IMG/VR virus record: IMGVR_UViG_3300049324_000002
Location: 62,001 to 126,000 of that record
Length of the DNA: 64,000 bases
Direction: 5' to 3' (one strand)
Source of the DNA: a virus
This document shows positions 14,669-24,092 of the stretch, one piece after another (position 1 is the stretch's first letter; each line of letters starts with the position of its first letter). Both the position numbers and the translations under genes were made by a program. Below the pieces are notes generated by a model. It had not been told where the DNA came from. It saw only the letters and a program-made list of their open reading frames with translations, and ran no database searches.

Positions 14669-14996
14669 CCAAATCACGCTCCCACATAGCTAACTCCGCA
14701 GCATTCTTGCCCATACTCTTCACTTTAGGCGCCCAATGCGTGGCCAACGCAATAGCCTCCTGCTCACCAAAACGATGGTCATCTAACCATTGATCGTAAG
14801 ACTCACCGTCAGCACAACCATCACTCCACCAACCATCACGACCTAAAAACGAACCCTCATGCGTAACCGACCACCGCTCAAAACCACGATGCTCAACCTT
14901 AATCACCCAATGACGCCTATTAATATTATTAAAAGGAACGCAACACACTTCATACGAAGCAATCCTAAAATCAACTTTAGGCGTTTTCTGCGTCAT
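14652..14996 (-). CDS. Unknown protein, 114 aa
   Basis: ATG 14996 (MTQKTPKVDFRIASYEV). Trp-rich middle (GRDGWWSDGCADGESYDQW) and helical C-terminus (GKNAAELAMWERDLDE). No family recognised. Confidence 0.78.
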   Translation of the reverse strand: MTQKTPKVDFRIASYEVCCVPFNNINRRHWVIKVEHRGFERWSVTHEGSFLGRDGWWSDGCADGESYDQWLDDHRFGEQEAIALATHWAPKVKSMGKNAAELAMWERDLDESGS

Positions 14997-15336
14997 AATC
15001 AGCTCGATCCTTCTCCTCGTACTGAGCATGCTCAAAAGCAAGATGTGCATCTTCACCCATAATACGAACACACTTCACACAAATCTCATAATCACAAAAC
15101 ACATCAATGTAACGATCCTCAAACGCTGGGGACGTCGACCCCACCCAACCACACAACGACACCACAGGACCATGCATCAACGCCATCATTGGCTGCGGAG
15201 GCTTCAACCCATAAGGAGCCAAAAACCGCGTCCACGCACGCTCCCGCATACCCGGATCGGAGGCGACGATATGCACCATCCCCGTCCGACCATTACGAAC
15301 AAACTCAGGCTCCTCATCAGGCGCGTGCGTAACCAT
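14977..15336 (-). CDS. Unknown protein, 119 aa
   Basis: ATG 15336 (MVTHAPDEEPEFVRNG) in an overlap with the stop of the membrane gene. FCDYEICVKCVRIMGED near residue 85 has a CxxC that may bind zinc with other residues. Otherwise unknown. Confidence 0.78.
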   Translation of the reverse strand: MVTHAPDEEPEFVRNGRTGMVHIVASDPGMRERAWTRFLAPYGLKPPQPMMALMHGPVVSLCGWVGSTSPAFEDRYIDVFCDYEICVKCVRIMGEDAHLAFEHAQYEEKDRADYDAENA

Positions 15337-16328
15337 CACTTACCAGTCTTCCGCTCCACATAATCAGCAATCTTCCTCAAAGAAGTACCGCGATCATTCA
15401 TACGCATAACATCCTTAAGAAGCTTATCCCCATATACCTCACGTGCCTTATCCATAGCAGGATGCTTCCTGCCATTCCTACCTCTAGGGCCATCATAAGG
15501 CTGAATCTCTTCAAGCAAATGATCAACGCCACACCTATCATCACTATGCATGTTGACAGCAGTCTCTAAGCTACCGCCATACATAGCATCAGCTAGCAAA
15601 TCATAATGACCACCCTGCCACATACCAACTGCCTGACTAGAATTCTTATTGCGCAACCCAGACAACCAACGATCTGTCAAATCAGCAGAATCATCACTAG
15701 ATACTTCTTCTGCAGGGATATCAGTCGGCATCCTCAATGTAGATGTCATACCAAACAATGTCCCTACTTTTGGGGCCGCATCACCACCAGCCTTAGGCTT
15801 GTCAGGACTAGCCTCTGCAGGCTTCTCGACCTTCGACACCGGCTGACTCGCCGTCGACCCACTAGAACCGCCCACAGCACGGGCCAGCACCCACACCAGA
15901 CCGAGCACCAAGCCGCCCCCAACAACCGGGCCAATCGTCGAACCGAAGCCCGCCACGACCGCCCCAGCAACGTACAACACGTGAAACACAGACATCAAAG
16001 ACTGCCAAATAAGATACCCAATATACGCAGCGAATGCGCCAACACCCGTAACCAACCCAAAAAGCAAAGCCTCAGACCAAGGAAAATAACGAACCCAATC
16101 CAACCGCGAATCAGATTTACTAACAGGCTTATCAACAACAGGTGCATCTACAACCTGCTCGACAACCTCGCCCTCCACCACCAACGGCTGCGCGACCACC
16201 AACTCCGCACCAGACGGACCCGGCTTAGGGAAACCAGGCAACGGACCAACAGTAACAATAACCTCAGGAACAATAACCTCAGGCTCGTCAACCTCACGAA
16301 CAGGCTTAGGCTTTGGATCAGTGCTCAC
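15336..16328 (-). CDS. Membrane protein with C-terminal HTH-like segment, 330 aa
   Basis: GTG 16328. Domains in order: a Pro/Val/Glu-rich N-terminal arm (~70 aa), two hydrophobic segments (~residues 88-112 and 115-155), a Ser/Pro/Lys-rich linker (~160-190), and a soluble C-terminal part ending DVMRMNDRGTSLRKIADYVER, which resembles the helix-turn-helix of resolvase or phage regulators. A membrane-tethered DNA-binding or genome-anchoring role is possible but is inference. Largest gene of this operon. Confidence 0.8.
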   Translation of the reverse strand: MSTDPKPKPVREVDEPEVIVPEVIVTVGPLPGFPKPGPSGAELVVAQPLVVEGEVVEQVVDAPVVDKPVSKSDSRLDWVRYFPWSEALLFGLVTGVGAFAAYIGYLIWQSLMSVFHVLYVAGAVVAGFGSTIGPVVGGGLVLGLVWVLARAVGGSSGSTASQPVSKVEKPAEASPDKPKAGGDAAPKVGTLFGMTSTLRMPTDIPAEEVSSDDSADLTDRWLSGLRNKNSSQAVGMWQGGHYDLLADAMYGGSLETAVNMHSDDRCGVDHLLEEIQPYDGPRGRNGRKHPAMDKAREVYGDKLLKDVMRMNDRGTSLRKIADYVERKTGK

Positions 16329-16358
16329 GGCATCCTCGATCTGAAGTATAATACTAAT

Positions 16359-16898
16359 TTATCCGTACGAACAACACACGTGCCAACCAGGAGTACCAAT
16401 TACAGGAACACGCAAATCCAACAAAGCAACAAAATCACGCATCTGAGTATTCCACTCAGGGCGAGCATTCAAGGCATTCAACTGAACACAACCCCAATCA
16501 GGAGTCTCCTGCACCGACTCCCTAATCCTCACACAATAAGCAGGTTCATCACGATAACCATACTCAGCAAAATCTACATTCAAATCTTCAATAATACGTT
16601 TCTGCCTATCACGATTAGCCGTATAATCCTTAAACTCAGCAGTATTGTAAAATATCGCGTTGGCAGCAAGTCTTTCCTCACGACTACAAGGATAACTAAT
16701 ATCTAAAGAAGAAGGACGTACAGGTCTAGAAACAGGAACCCAACCCAACTTCTTAGATACAACATCGCGCCAATCCTCGGAATCAGAACCATCCGCAGGC
16801 TCCATCCACAAAGGCTTAAAATCCTCTGACGTATGAGGATCAAACATATCCCCTAGATTCCAACCCCAAAACACAGTAGCTGACGCAGCATCACTCAC
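16359..16898 (-). CDS. Unknown protein, 179 aa
   Basis: GTG 16898 after GAGGAAGTA. Trp/Asp-rich N-terminus (FWGWNLGDMFDPHTSEDF), basic middle (NRDRQKRIIEDLNVDF), two C-terminal Cys. No family recognised. Confidence 0.8.
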   Translation of the reverse strand: MSDAASATVFWGWNLGDMFDPHTSEDFKPLWMEPADGSDSEDWRDVVSKKLGWVPVSRPVRPSSLDISYPCSREERLAANAIFYNTAEFKDYTANRDRQKRIIEDLNVDFAEYGYRDEPAYCVRIRESVQETPDWGCVQLNALNARPEWNTQMRDFVALLDLRVPVIGTPGWHVCCSYG

Positions 16899-17104
16899 TA
16901 CTTCCTCCTCAAAAGTCTGACACGACGAATAGAACGCTTACTCCACACATCATCATGGTCATCGACTTCAGTCAAAGAAACAAGCACAAGATGACTATCA
17001 AAAGACCACACATCAAAATAATTATCTGCCAAATCAGGACTATGTGATTCGTGCCGAAACACACTACCATCACGATACTTGACCTTAACTTTATACATTT
17101 TCAT
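16898..17104 (-). CDS. Small unknown protein, 68 aa
   Basis: ATG 17104 (MKMYKVKVKYRDGSVFRHES). Looks like a compact beta protein with a basic tail (SKRSIRRVRLLRRK), possibly RNA- or DNA-binding. One-base overlap with the next gene. Confidence 0.78.
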   Translation of the reverse strand: MKMYKVKVKYRDGSVFRHESHSPDLADNYFDVWSFDSHLVLVSLTEVDDHDDVWSKRSIRRVRLLRRK

Positions 17105-17108
17105 AAGA

Positions 17109-17429
17109 TCACGGACCTACAGCAACAAACTTCTCGCAATGATAAACATCCGAACGATCAGTAGGCTCCGCAACCCTCTCCCACTCCACAGGAGTACGAC
17201 CACACATCGAAATCAACACCAACGGACAACCCACCGACGACGACCCAGCACGGAACGCCGCGTCATGACGACAATTACCGCACCACCGACCAGTCCAAAT
17301 CAAACCCTCATCTGAATTAGAGAACGGGGAACCCTCTATAGCCAGGCTCCACGTATCCTCCAACACCTCTAAATCCCCAGGGAGCGGCTCACCCGGCCCA
17401 GCAACATAAGGATCCGAAACCTCACTCAT
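17109..17429 (-). CDS. Cys-containing protein, 106 aa
   Basis: ATG 17429 (MSEVSDPYVAGPGEPLPG) behind TGGAGGGATGGACG. WCGNCRH and later Cys/His residues (CPLVLISMCG, YHCEKF) may form a metal site. No enzyme motif. Confidence 0.75.
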   Translation of the reverse strand: MSEVSDPYVAGPGEPLPGDLEVLEDTWSLAIEGSPFSNSDEGLIWTGRWCGNCRHDAAFRAGSSSVGCPLVLISMCGRTPVEWERVAEPTDRSDVYHCEKFVAVGP

Positions 17430-17623
17430 CGTCCATCCCTCCATAACGTAGACTCGTGTTTGTCCGCGCATTCAGCGCACACACGCACCCATCTACCCGC
17501 TACCAACACCAAAGCCTCAAGCTCACCATGCTCCACTGGCCCTGACCGGCCAGTTCTCGACTCAAACGGACAACGAACAAAATCATCGTCATCCAACTCA
17601 CCCAAAGGATTTACTGCTGACAT
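17426..17623 (-). CDS. Small zinc-binding protein, 65 aa
   Basis: ATG 17623, overlapping the stop of paralogue 6. CPF and VCAECADKHES give a CxxC...H site of the type used by short phage zinc fingers. Acidic N-terminus (GELDDDDF). Confidence 0.76.
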   Translation of the reverse strand: MSAVNPLGELDDDDFVRCPFESRTGRSGPVEHGELEALVLVAGRWVRVCAECADKHESTLWRDGR

Positions 17624-17931
17624 CACGAAACCCCAGGCATCTGCTTAGCAATCCAATCAAGCAGCCACTTAGGCTGAAAGCATTTGTTGTGCAAAGATAT
17701 AGTAATCATATCAGGAGGAACCCATCCATCAGGATCATCCCGAACTTCATCAAAAAAGCCAGTCACTAAAACAGAATCCACACGCCACCGCACGTCACGA
17801 CGCGCGAAGTTAACCTCAACCTCTACCACATCAAATAACGGACCATGAATCGACAACCGAATAGGATCCTGATCAATCACAGAAGCAACAATAGTCTGTG
17901 CACCACGAATACTCGTCAACTGAAAAGCCAT
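17623..17931 (-). CDS. PxWL-family paralogue 6, 102 aa
   Basis: ATG 17931 (MAFQLTSIRGAQTIVASV). VNFARRDVRWRVDSVLVTGFF followed by FQPKWLLDWIAKQMP. First of four copies upstream of the second family block. Confidence 0.82.
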   Translation of the reverse strand: MAFQLTSIRGAQTIVASVIDQDPIRLSIHGPLFDVVEVEVNFARRDVRWRVDSVLVTGFFDEVRDDPDGWVPPDMITISLHNKCFQPKWLLDWIAKQMPGVS

Positions 17932-18239
17932 CACGAAATCCCACCCGCTGGCTTACGCTCCATCACCCAAGACCACAACCAACCCTTAATACCATCAGGG
18001 AACAACATATGGTCCGTCTCATAAGCGCGAACACCATCTTCACTCATCAAAAAACCAGCAACCCTCACAGCATCCACACACCACTCGCTGCCAGTCAACT
18101 GACTACATTTATAGTCAACGCGAAATCTAGTGACAAGCAACTGCTCGCGGCGAGCCGGGAAAAGCGAAATAGGAGGCATCTCCTCGACCTCCGTATAAAC
18201 GGAGTGAGTGCCAGCCAGACTCACGACCTTAATACCCAT
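17931..18239 (-). CDS. PxWL-family paralogue 7, 102 aa
   Basis: ATG 18239 (MGIKVVSLAGTHSVYTEV). FRVDYKCSQLTGSEWCVDAV and IKGWLWSWVMERKP match the family. Overlaps paralogue 6 by a base. Confidence 0.82.
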   Translation of the reverse strand: MGIKVVSLAGTHSVYTEVEEMPPISLFPARREQLLVTRFRVDYKCSQLTGSEWCVDAVRVAGFLMSEDGVRAYETDHMLFPDGIKGWLWSWVMERKPAGGIS

Positions 18240-18242
18240 GAC

Positions 18243-18614
18243 CTATCCTACCGCAGGCACGTCAGGACGATGCTCCTCAGCAAAATCCAACAACCAACCC
18301 GGGACCCTGTCCGGCAACACCTCAATCTCCACACAACCTAAATCATAACCAATAGGAACACCACTCGCGCGTGCGTAACTACCTCGCGCTTTCAACATAA
18401 AAGTAGTCCAAACAGCAGACCCTGGCTCACGACGATAATGAACAGACACAGCATTAGGCAAAAACTTCAAATCCATAATATCAGAAGGAACACTCAAAAT
18501 AGGCTCACCAACCACAGACCCTGACACCACATGCCTCTCCGCAACACGCGCATGATACAAACTAAACGGAGGGGTAATCGTCGTGTAAGTAACATCCGTG
18601 ATTCTTATCGTCAT
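18243..18614 (-). CDS. PxWL-family paralogue 8, 123 aa
   Basis: ATG 18614 (MTIRITDVTYTTITPPFSLY). VSVHYRREPGSAVWTTFMLK and VPGWLLDFAEEHRP. Overlaps the 75-aa gene upstream by 53 nt. Slightly longer N-terminus than its relatives. Confidence 0.8.
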   Translation of the reverse strand: MTIRITDVTYTTITPPFSLYHARVAERHVVSGSVVGEPILSVPSDIMDLKFLPNAVSVHYRREPGSAVWTTFMLKARGSYARASGVPIGYDLGCVEIEVLPDRVPGWLLDFAEEHRPDVPAVG

Positions 18615-18789
18615 CGTCGTCCTTGATCTCATAGAACTCAGTATCACCATAAACACACTCGAAAGACTCTTCGCCGCGATCCGCTTTCTCTAACACACGC
18701 TCACGCAGGAACGCCTTACTAGAACCCTCCGGAGCCTCTACCACAGTACAAATAACAGACTCCTGCGATACAATCACTCGGAAACGCAT
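18562..18789 (-). CDS. Unknown acidic protein, 75 aa
   Basis: ATG 18789. N-terminal beta-like part (MRFRVIVSQESVICTVVE), a charged helix (LRERVLEKADRG) and an Asp-rich patch near the end. Overlaps both paralogues 8 and 9, so translation of the three is likely coupled. Confidence 0.75.
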   Translation of the reverse strand: MRFRVIVSQESVICTVVEAPEGSSKAFLRERVLEKADRGEESFECVYGDTEFYEIKDDDDDKNHGCYLHDDYPSV

Positions 18790-19106
18790 CGTGACCCCGT
18801 CTCCGTAGGCGAAAACCGAAACACCAAATCAACAACCCAGGTATTCGACAACTCATGATTATCAAAATGAAGATAAGTTGGAAGAGAACCAATACCACTA
18901 CCGTCAGAACGAACCATCATACCAGATATCTTCACATCGACAACCTCCCACACACCACCAGTTTTATCTGCCCTAGCGTATTTAATCTCCAAAAAATCAA
19001 CTTCGATAAACAACGGAGGATTAGTACCAGGAATATGCAATTTATCAAAACCATCAACATTTAATTTAACAGTGCAAGTAGCAGACGCACTAGATACATT
19101 AGACAC
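18774..19106 (-). CDS. PxWL-family paralogue 9, 110 aa
   Basis: GTG 19106 with AAGGAG 6 nt upstream; first gene after the 4-kb pentamer array. LEIKYARADKTGGVWEVVDV in the middle, LSNTWVVDLVFRFSP at the C-terminal position. The most diverged in the PxW motif (Asn-Thr-Trp). Confidence 0.8.
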   Translation of the reverse strand: MSNVSSASATCTVKLNVDGFDKLHIPGTNPPLFIEVDFLEIKYARADKTGGVWEVVDVKISGMMVRSDGSGIGSLPTYLHFDNHELSNTWVVDLVFRFSPTETGSRCVSE

Positions 19107-19122
19107 AACAAACTCCTTCGTA

Positions 19123-22100
19123 ACGTCGGAAAGGAAAAGACGGGAATCGCACTGACCCGGGAAGTCGGATGAGAACTGAAGTGGAAACGAATGGTCGGGC
19201 TCGAGTAGTCGAGTAGAACTGAATGGACGTGCATAGTCGGAACCGATTGGAAGGGAATAGACACGATCTGAGTAGTCGAATCGACGCGATCCGGCCAGGA
19301 ATGGAGTAGTCGGTAAAGAATAGACTCGACACGTAAAGACAGAAGCGATCAGTCGAAACGACCGGGCACGAAACGCAGTGACGTGGCTTGTCGGAAAGAA
19401 CGGAAGTGCGCCGCCAGGAGTAGTCGAGCCGATCGGATGCGATAGGGCGTGACGTGGCTTGTCGGTGATGGCCAGTAATGACCGGGGGCGACTCGTGTAG
19501 TCGGGTCAGACCAGACTCGCCTTGGACATGAGTAGTCGAAGGACCAGAAACGACTCGCCGTGACATGTCGTATTGTACCGACGTGATCCGCCTGGTCTCG
19601 AATCGCGAAGTCGGAGCTGGATGGGGGAGCGGAGAGAAGTCGGAGCTGAGTGGAACGGAGATGAGGAGTCAGTAGGGGACGACAAGATCTGAATGGTCGA
19701 ACAGAAACGACGAGATTTGTGCGGTCAAAAGAGTCGAAACGATCTGACCCGATCCGATTCGTCGCATTGCAGTGATTGGAACTGACTTGGCTGGTCGAAC
19801 AGAATCGAAAGGACATGGCTTGTCGACGGGAACGAGAGGGCTTGACTGGTCGATCGGAGTCGGACGGAGCTGGCTAGTCGAAATGAATCGCCCGGACCTG
19901 AAAGAAGTGACTTGTCGAACAGGCACGAAATGATATGGATTGTCGAACAGAATCGAAAGGACTTGACTGGTCGATGGAAATGAAAAGACGTGAGTTGGCT
20001 GGTCAAGCGACTCGACTAGGCTGGAACTGACTCGTCGGTAAAGGATCGTCAGGAATCGGAATGAGTAGTCGACAGGAATCGAATAGAGTAGACTCGTCAG
20101 ATCGGGATCGCTGGGATTCGAATAGACTTGTCGGAAAAGAGTAGACTTGACAGGACTAGACGTGAGTGGTCAGACAGTCATGGCTTGACTTGAAACGAGT
20201 GGTCGGTGCGGTCACGATCTGACTCGAAATGAGTGGTCAAAAAGAACTGACCTGACGAGACAGGGTTAGTCGAAAAGAACTGGCCTGACCCGGGGCGACC
20301 GGACGTGAGAAGTCAAGCGAATCGAACAGACATGTTAGTGACCGGATGTGTCGAATCGGCATGACCTGACTTGTAGTGAGAAGTCGAAACGTATCGAATC
20401 GAAAGCGATAGGCCTTGGAGTGTCAAACGAAGTGACTCGGCCAGGCGTGACTGGTCAACAGAATCGACTCGTTGACGAATAGTCAAAGTGGTTCGGATCG
20501 ATTCGCCTCGGCTCGCGTAGTCAACTGAGAAGGAAAGATCTGAATGGAAGAGTCGGACTGGAAACGTCGAGGGCTGACCTGAAACGAGTAGTCGGACTAG
20601 GAATGCCAAGAAACGATTAGCATCGAGTAGTCGGAATAGAATAGCTAAGGCAAGACAAGATCAGTCGGAACAGACAGGACTCGCAAAGGAACAGAAGTGC
20701 CATGAGTAGTCGGTCCGACGTGAATCGACAATGTTAGGAATAGTCGTACGGGGCCGATACGCCTCGACTTGAACTGTCGAAACGAAATGACTTGGCGGGC
20801 ATGGAGAAGTCGGTCTAGAAACGACAAGATCTGCAACGGCTAGTCAGATCGGAGGGAATTGACTGGTATGGAAGCGGGAAGTCGGATGGGGAATGACTGG
20901 ATTGGAAAGCGGGTAGTCACGCGAGACGAATCGACACGCATAGTCGAACAGACATGATAGGAAACGCGTCGAGTAGTCGTCAAGGACTGACCCGACACGA
21001 GTAGTCAAAAGGCACGCATCGTCTGGAAACGAGTAGTCAAACGGGGTGAATCGCCACGCACAGTCAACCGACTCGATCTGACCCGTAAGGAAACGAGTAG
21101 TCGGAAAGAAAGGAAGCGAAGACGGAACGCGTCGAGTAGTCGGAACGGATGAGTAATGAAATCGCATCGCCACGAGTAGTCGGCATGGCAGGGGAGAGGC
21201 GAGAGTAGTCGAAAGGACGTGAACCGATATGAATAGATTCGTCGTATCGAGCTGAGGGGATGAGAAACGCATCGCGTAGTCAGACGGGACTGGACATGAT
21301 TAGTCGGATAAGACGTGAGCGGTAAAGAGTAGTCGGAAGTGTGCCGCTAGGACCTGACACGTCAAGCGAACAGAGTCGATCTGACCCGTCAACAGAAGTG
21401 ACACGTAAAGAATAGTCGGACCCGGAAGGTAGGGAACGGACCTGACACGTCACCAGAGCAGAAGTGGCACGCAAAGAGTAGTCAACTGACACGGAGTGAG
21501 TGGACGTGGATAGCGTAGTCAATCGAGACGACCCGAAACGCAAGGAGAAGTCGGAAAAGATACGGACAGAAAGTGGATTGAGTAGTCATACGAGACGACA
21601 CGGAACGTAAGGAGAAGTCGTGCGATTCGAATCGATAGGAATCGAAGTAGAGTAGTCGAACGGACCCGACGTGGGAGGAAAAGGGCAGTCACCTGACCCG
21701 GCGCGGACCGAGCGGGAAAGAGTAGTCGAGGTGGAGAGCCCAGAATCGATCTGTCGAAGCGGACCGAACGGTCGTGAATTGAGTAGTCGTACTGAGTTGG
21801 AATCGAGTGGGAATGAGTAGTCAACTGAGCGGAATTGTACAGAGTAGTCAAACGAATCGAAGCGGTATCGCGCGGGAATGAGTAGTCGCACAGTATTGAG
21901 CGGGCTCGCGTTGAGTAGTCAACTGACACGAAGGGACGTGGCACGATCCGTCAGGTCACATCGCATCGAATAGACGTGAGTAGTCGAAACGAAGGGAAAC
22001 GACTCGGGTCGGCTCGAACAGAGATGTCGAAACGAATCGGCGGGATATGGAAAGTCGTAACGGGTCGGCGGGATGTGAGATGTCGAAAAGATAAGACACG

Positions 22101-23110
22101 ACCGGAAAAGAAGAAAGAGACGCGACTGGTCGAACGAAAAGAATCGGAATGGATCGCGTAGACTCGTCACCAGAACAGAGCGGGTCGGTAGTGATCTGTC
22201 GGGCGACAAGACACGGCGCGATGTGAAAAGTCGAAAGAAACGACCTGAACCGTAGAGCATCGACAGGTCGCTGGGAACGAATTGTCCGGGCCAGAGAAGT
22301 CACACGAGTGGGAACGAATAGGTCTGTCACTCGAAATGAGTTGACGCGGTAATGGGTAGTCAAGTGAAAAGACGTGGCAGGAATGGACGTGAGTAGTCAC
22401 ACGATCCGATATGATCGGAAGGGACTTGTCGGTATAGTAAGAATGGATCGGTGACGATCAGTCGAATAGACCGGGAACGACACAACGCGACATGAGTAGT
22501 CAATCGAATCGATAAGCGTGGCATGGACTTGTCGGACTAGCAAGGACCAGAAAAGATCTGTCGAACGGACCTGACTCGACCAGCATGGACATGAGTAGTC
22601 AACTGACACGGATCGAGTGGCATGGACTTGTCGAAACGAAGGGATACGCCTCGACTTGACCTGTCAAAAGACCGGAAAGGACCAGACTCGACGCGATAGG
22701 TCACATCGAAACAAATAGACGCGAATCGTCAAACGATAAGACAAGATGCGAAACGACTGGACCTGTCGAAATGATCGGACGGGCAGTGATTTGTCAAATG
22801 AAGCGATTGGACGGGAAATGACACGTCACATGAATCGACCGGGAGCGACCCGATAGGTCGTACGAAGTGAAAGGGCAGGAAAGGACATGTCAGCATGAAC
22901 AGAAATGTAGCGATCTGAACGGTCGTGCAGAAGTGGGGTGATGGGAAAGGACATGTCAGTGCGAATGGACCGGGCATGACTTGCCACGTCAAGCGACCAG
23001 ACCAGACTAGACTCGAAGCGATAGGTCGAACAGGAACGACGCGACTCGATAGGATATGTCACAACGACCGGAATCGACGCGTCACGACGCGATATGTCAC
23101 ACGATACCCA
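19123..23110. repeat. 4-kb pentamer-phased GTC/NNNGA array, gene-free
   Basis: About 4 kb of 5-nt-periodic DNA. On the + strand each unit is GTC followed by pentamers NNNGA or NNNGG, usually 5-8, then GTC again, often as GAGTA-GTC or GGCTT-GTC. Distances counted by eye are 28, 33, 38 or 43 nt after GTCGA; 27, 32 or 37 after GTCA; 34, 39 or 44 after GTCGG: always anchor plus a multiple of five. Trinucleotides inside the pentamers vary freely. A five-base period cannot encode protein, and the open frames across it are by-products. Begins 17 nt before the start codon of the gene at 19106 and ends before tRNA-Lys(TTT). Confidence 0.9.
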
Positions 23111-23198
23111 GACCACTGGGGTACCACCATCATACCCCACCCGGCCACCGCCACTCAAACAAAAGCAAAAGAACACAAACAATAAAACGGTGCAGCCG

Positions 23199-23270
23199 TG
23201 CCCCCAGGGAATTCTGCCATCCCGACCCACGCTTTAAAAGAGCGTTGCTCTGCTTCTGAGCTATAGGGGC
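23199..23270 (-). tRNA. tRNA-Lys (TTT)
   Basis: Acceptor GCCCCTA/TGGGGGC, D-stem GCTC/GAGC, anticodon stem ACGCT/AGCGT with loop CTTTTAA (anticodon TTT). The T-arm GGGAT-GGCAGAA-TTCCC lacks the TTC of a normal T-loop and has a T-T pair, as in tRNA-Lys(CTT) at 2086. Confidence 0.85.
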
Positions 23271-23280
23271 CAATATTTAA

Positions 23281-23616
23281 CTAGGAAACCTCAGAATTAG
23301 TTGACTGCCAATGAGCCAACAAATCCTCATCGACGTCACCCAACGAATCCACCCGCTCAGTAAAACCATACGACGCCCACCACTGACCCGGGAGCACGTC
23401 ACCCTCCACCAACCGCTGATCCAACGACTCAAACGCCCACGCCGCCGACCCATACAACAGAAGCTTCTGCTCAGGATCAGAAACCTCAGCAGCCTGCTTC
23501 AACGTACCCCTAATATAACCCAACCCCTGCGACGCCGATCCACCAAACCTAGAATCCCTACTAGCTCGCAAACCATGCGAGTCCTTAGCAACAGAAGGCT
23601 TATCAACACCAGACAC
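23281..23616 (-). CDS. Unknown protein, 111 aa
   Basis: GTG 23616 (MSGVDKPSVAKDSHGL) after AGGAGTGTTGTC. Contains a Trp-rich loop (LPGQWWASYGF) and acidic C-terminus. Ends 11 nt from tRNA-Lys, so the tRNA is probably co-transcribed. Confidence 0.78.
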   Translation of the reverse strand: MSGVDKPSVAKDSHGLRASRDSRFGGSASQGLGYIRGTLKQAAEVSDPEQKLLLYGSAAWAFESLDQRLVEGDVLPGQWWASYGFTERVDSLGDVDEDLLAHWQSTNSEVS

Positions 23617-23626
23617 GACAACACTC

Positions 23627-23749
23627 CTAACTAGACAACCCGATAACAAACAACACCACCAGTATACCAAACGCCACCACACAACCCAGTACAAAACCCG
23701 CTAACACAGTCAACACCATGCCAGCCAACATAGCGATCACAGCGCCCAT
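23627..23749 (-). CDS. Membrane micro-protein, 40 aa
   Basis: ATG 23749 behind CGGTAGGATGTGTG. Almost wholly hydrophobic (MLAGMVLTVLAGFVLGCVV, FGILVVLFVIG): one long or two short membrane segments. One of a set of tiny membrane proteins in this region. Confidence 0.7.
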   Translation of the reverse strand: MGAVIAMLAGMVLTVLAGFVLGCVVAFGILVVLFVIGLSS

Positions 23750-23757
23750 CACACATC

Positions 23758-23859
23758 CTACCGACGATTCTCCAACAACCAACACACGCCAAAAACAATC
23801 AAAGCCAACAAAAACATACCAAGCAGTATGTAAAGAAGAACACCCAACGACTCTAACAC
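23758..23859 (-). CDS. Membrane micro-protein, 33 aa
   Basis: GTG 23859 overlapping the stop of the upstream gene by one base; ends CGG-TAG-GA, which is the ribosome site of the next gene. One membrane helix (LYILLGMFLLALIVFGVCWL) and a charged tail ENRR, so N-out/C-in topology is likely. Confidence 0.7.
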   Translation of the reverse strand: MLESLGVLLYILLGMFLLALIVFGVCWLLENRR

Positions 23860-24092
23860 TAAATAGCCTCAATACTATCAGCCCACTGCCGCGCCCACTG
23901 ACCAATCCTAGAAAAAAACTCCTCTTTCTCACCATCAGAGAGACCGCGAAACAAATTAGAATAAGTAGAACTAGCTTCAACCCGAACACGCCACTCAGCA
24001 TCCAACAACTTATTAAGCATACGTATTTTCTCAGAAGAAGAAAACAAAATTATATACTGATTAAACGTATCATCAACTTTAGAATCAGACAT
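23859..24092 (-). CDS. LSGLS-family paralogue 1, 77 aa
   Basis: ATG 24092 (MSDSKVDDTFNQYIILF). Helical with FRGLSDGEKEEFFSRIGQW, matching the shared C-terminal LSxLSdxexxEln motif of four neighbouring genes. Confidence 0.78.
   Translation of the reverse strand: MSDSKVDDTFNQYIILFSSSEKIRMLNKLLDAEWRVRVEASSTYSNLFRGLSDGEKEEFFSRIGQWARQWADSIEAI

Noticed and set aside
15606-16706. 366-codon rightward open frame
   Set aside because: Antisense to the membrane protein gene and its neighbour; composition (Arg/Thr/Asn/His) is typical of reverse-strand shadows here.
18562-18789. Asp-rich patch resembling an enterokinase-type cleavage site
   Set aside because: Short acidic runs of this kind are common by chance; nothing else supports a processing role.
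19099-22992. Series of leftward open frames of 60-155 codons, rich in Ser, Arg and DYS repeats
   Set aside because: They follow from the 5-nt-phased array, which happens to be poor in stop codons on that strand. Frames overlap each other, lack ribosome sites and shift with every anchor.
19123-23110. CRISPR array or conventional tandem repeat
   Set aside because: No constant repeat with unique spacers; only single anchor words and pentamer phase are conserved, and unit length varies in steps of five.
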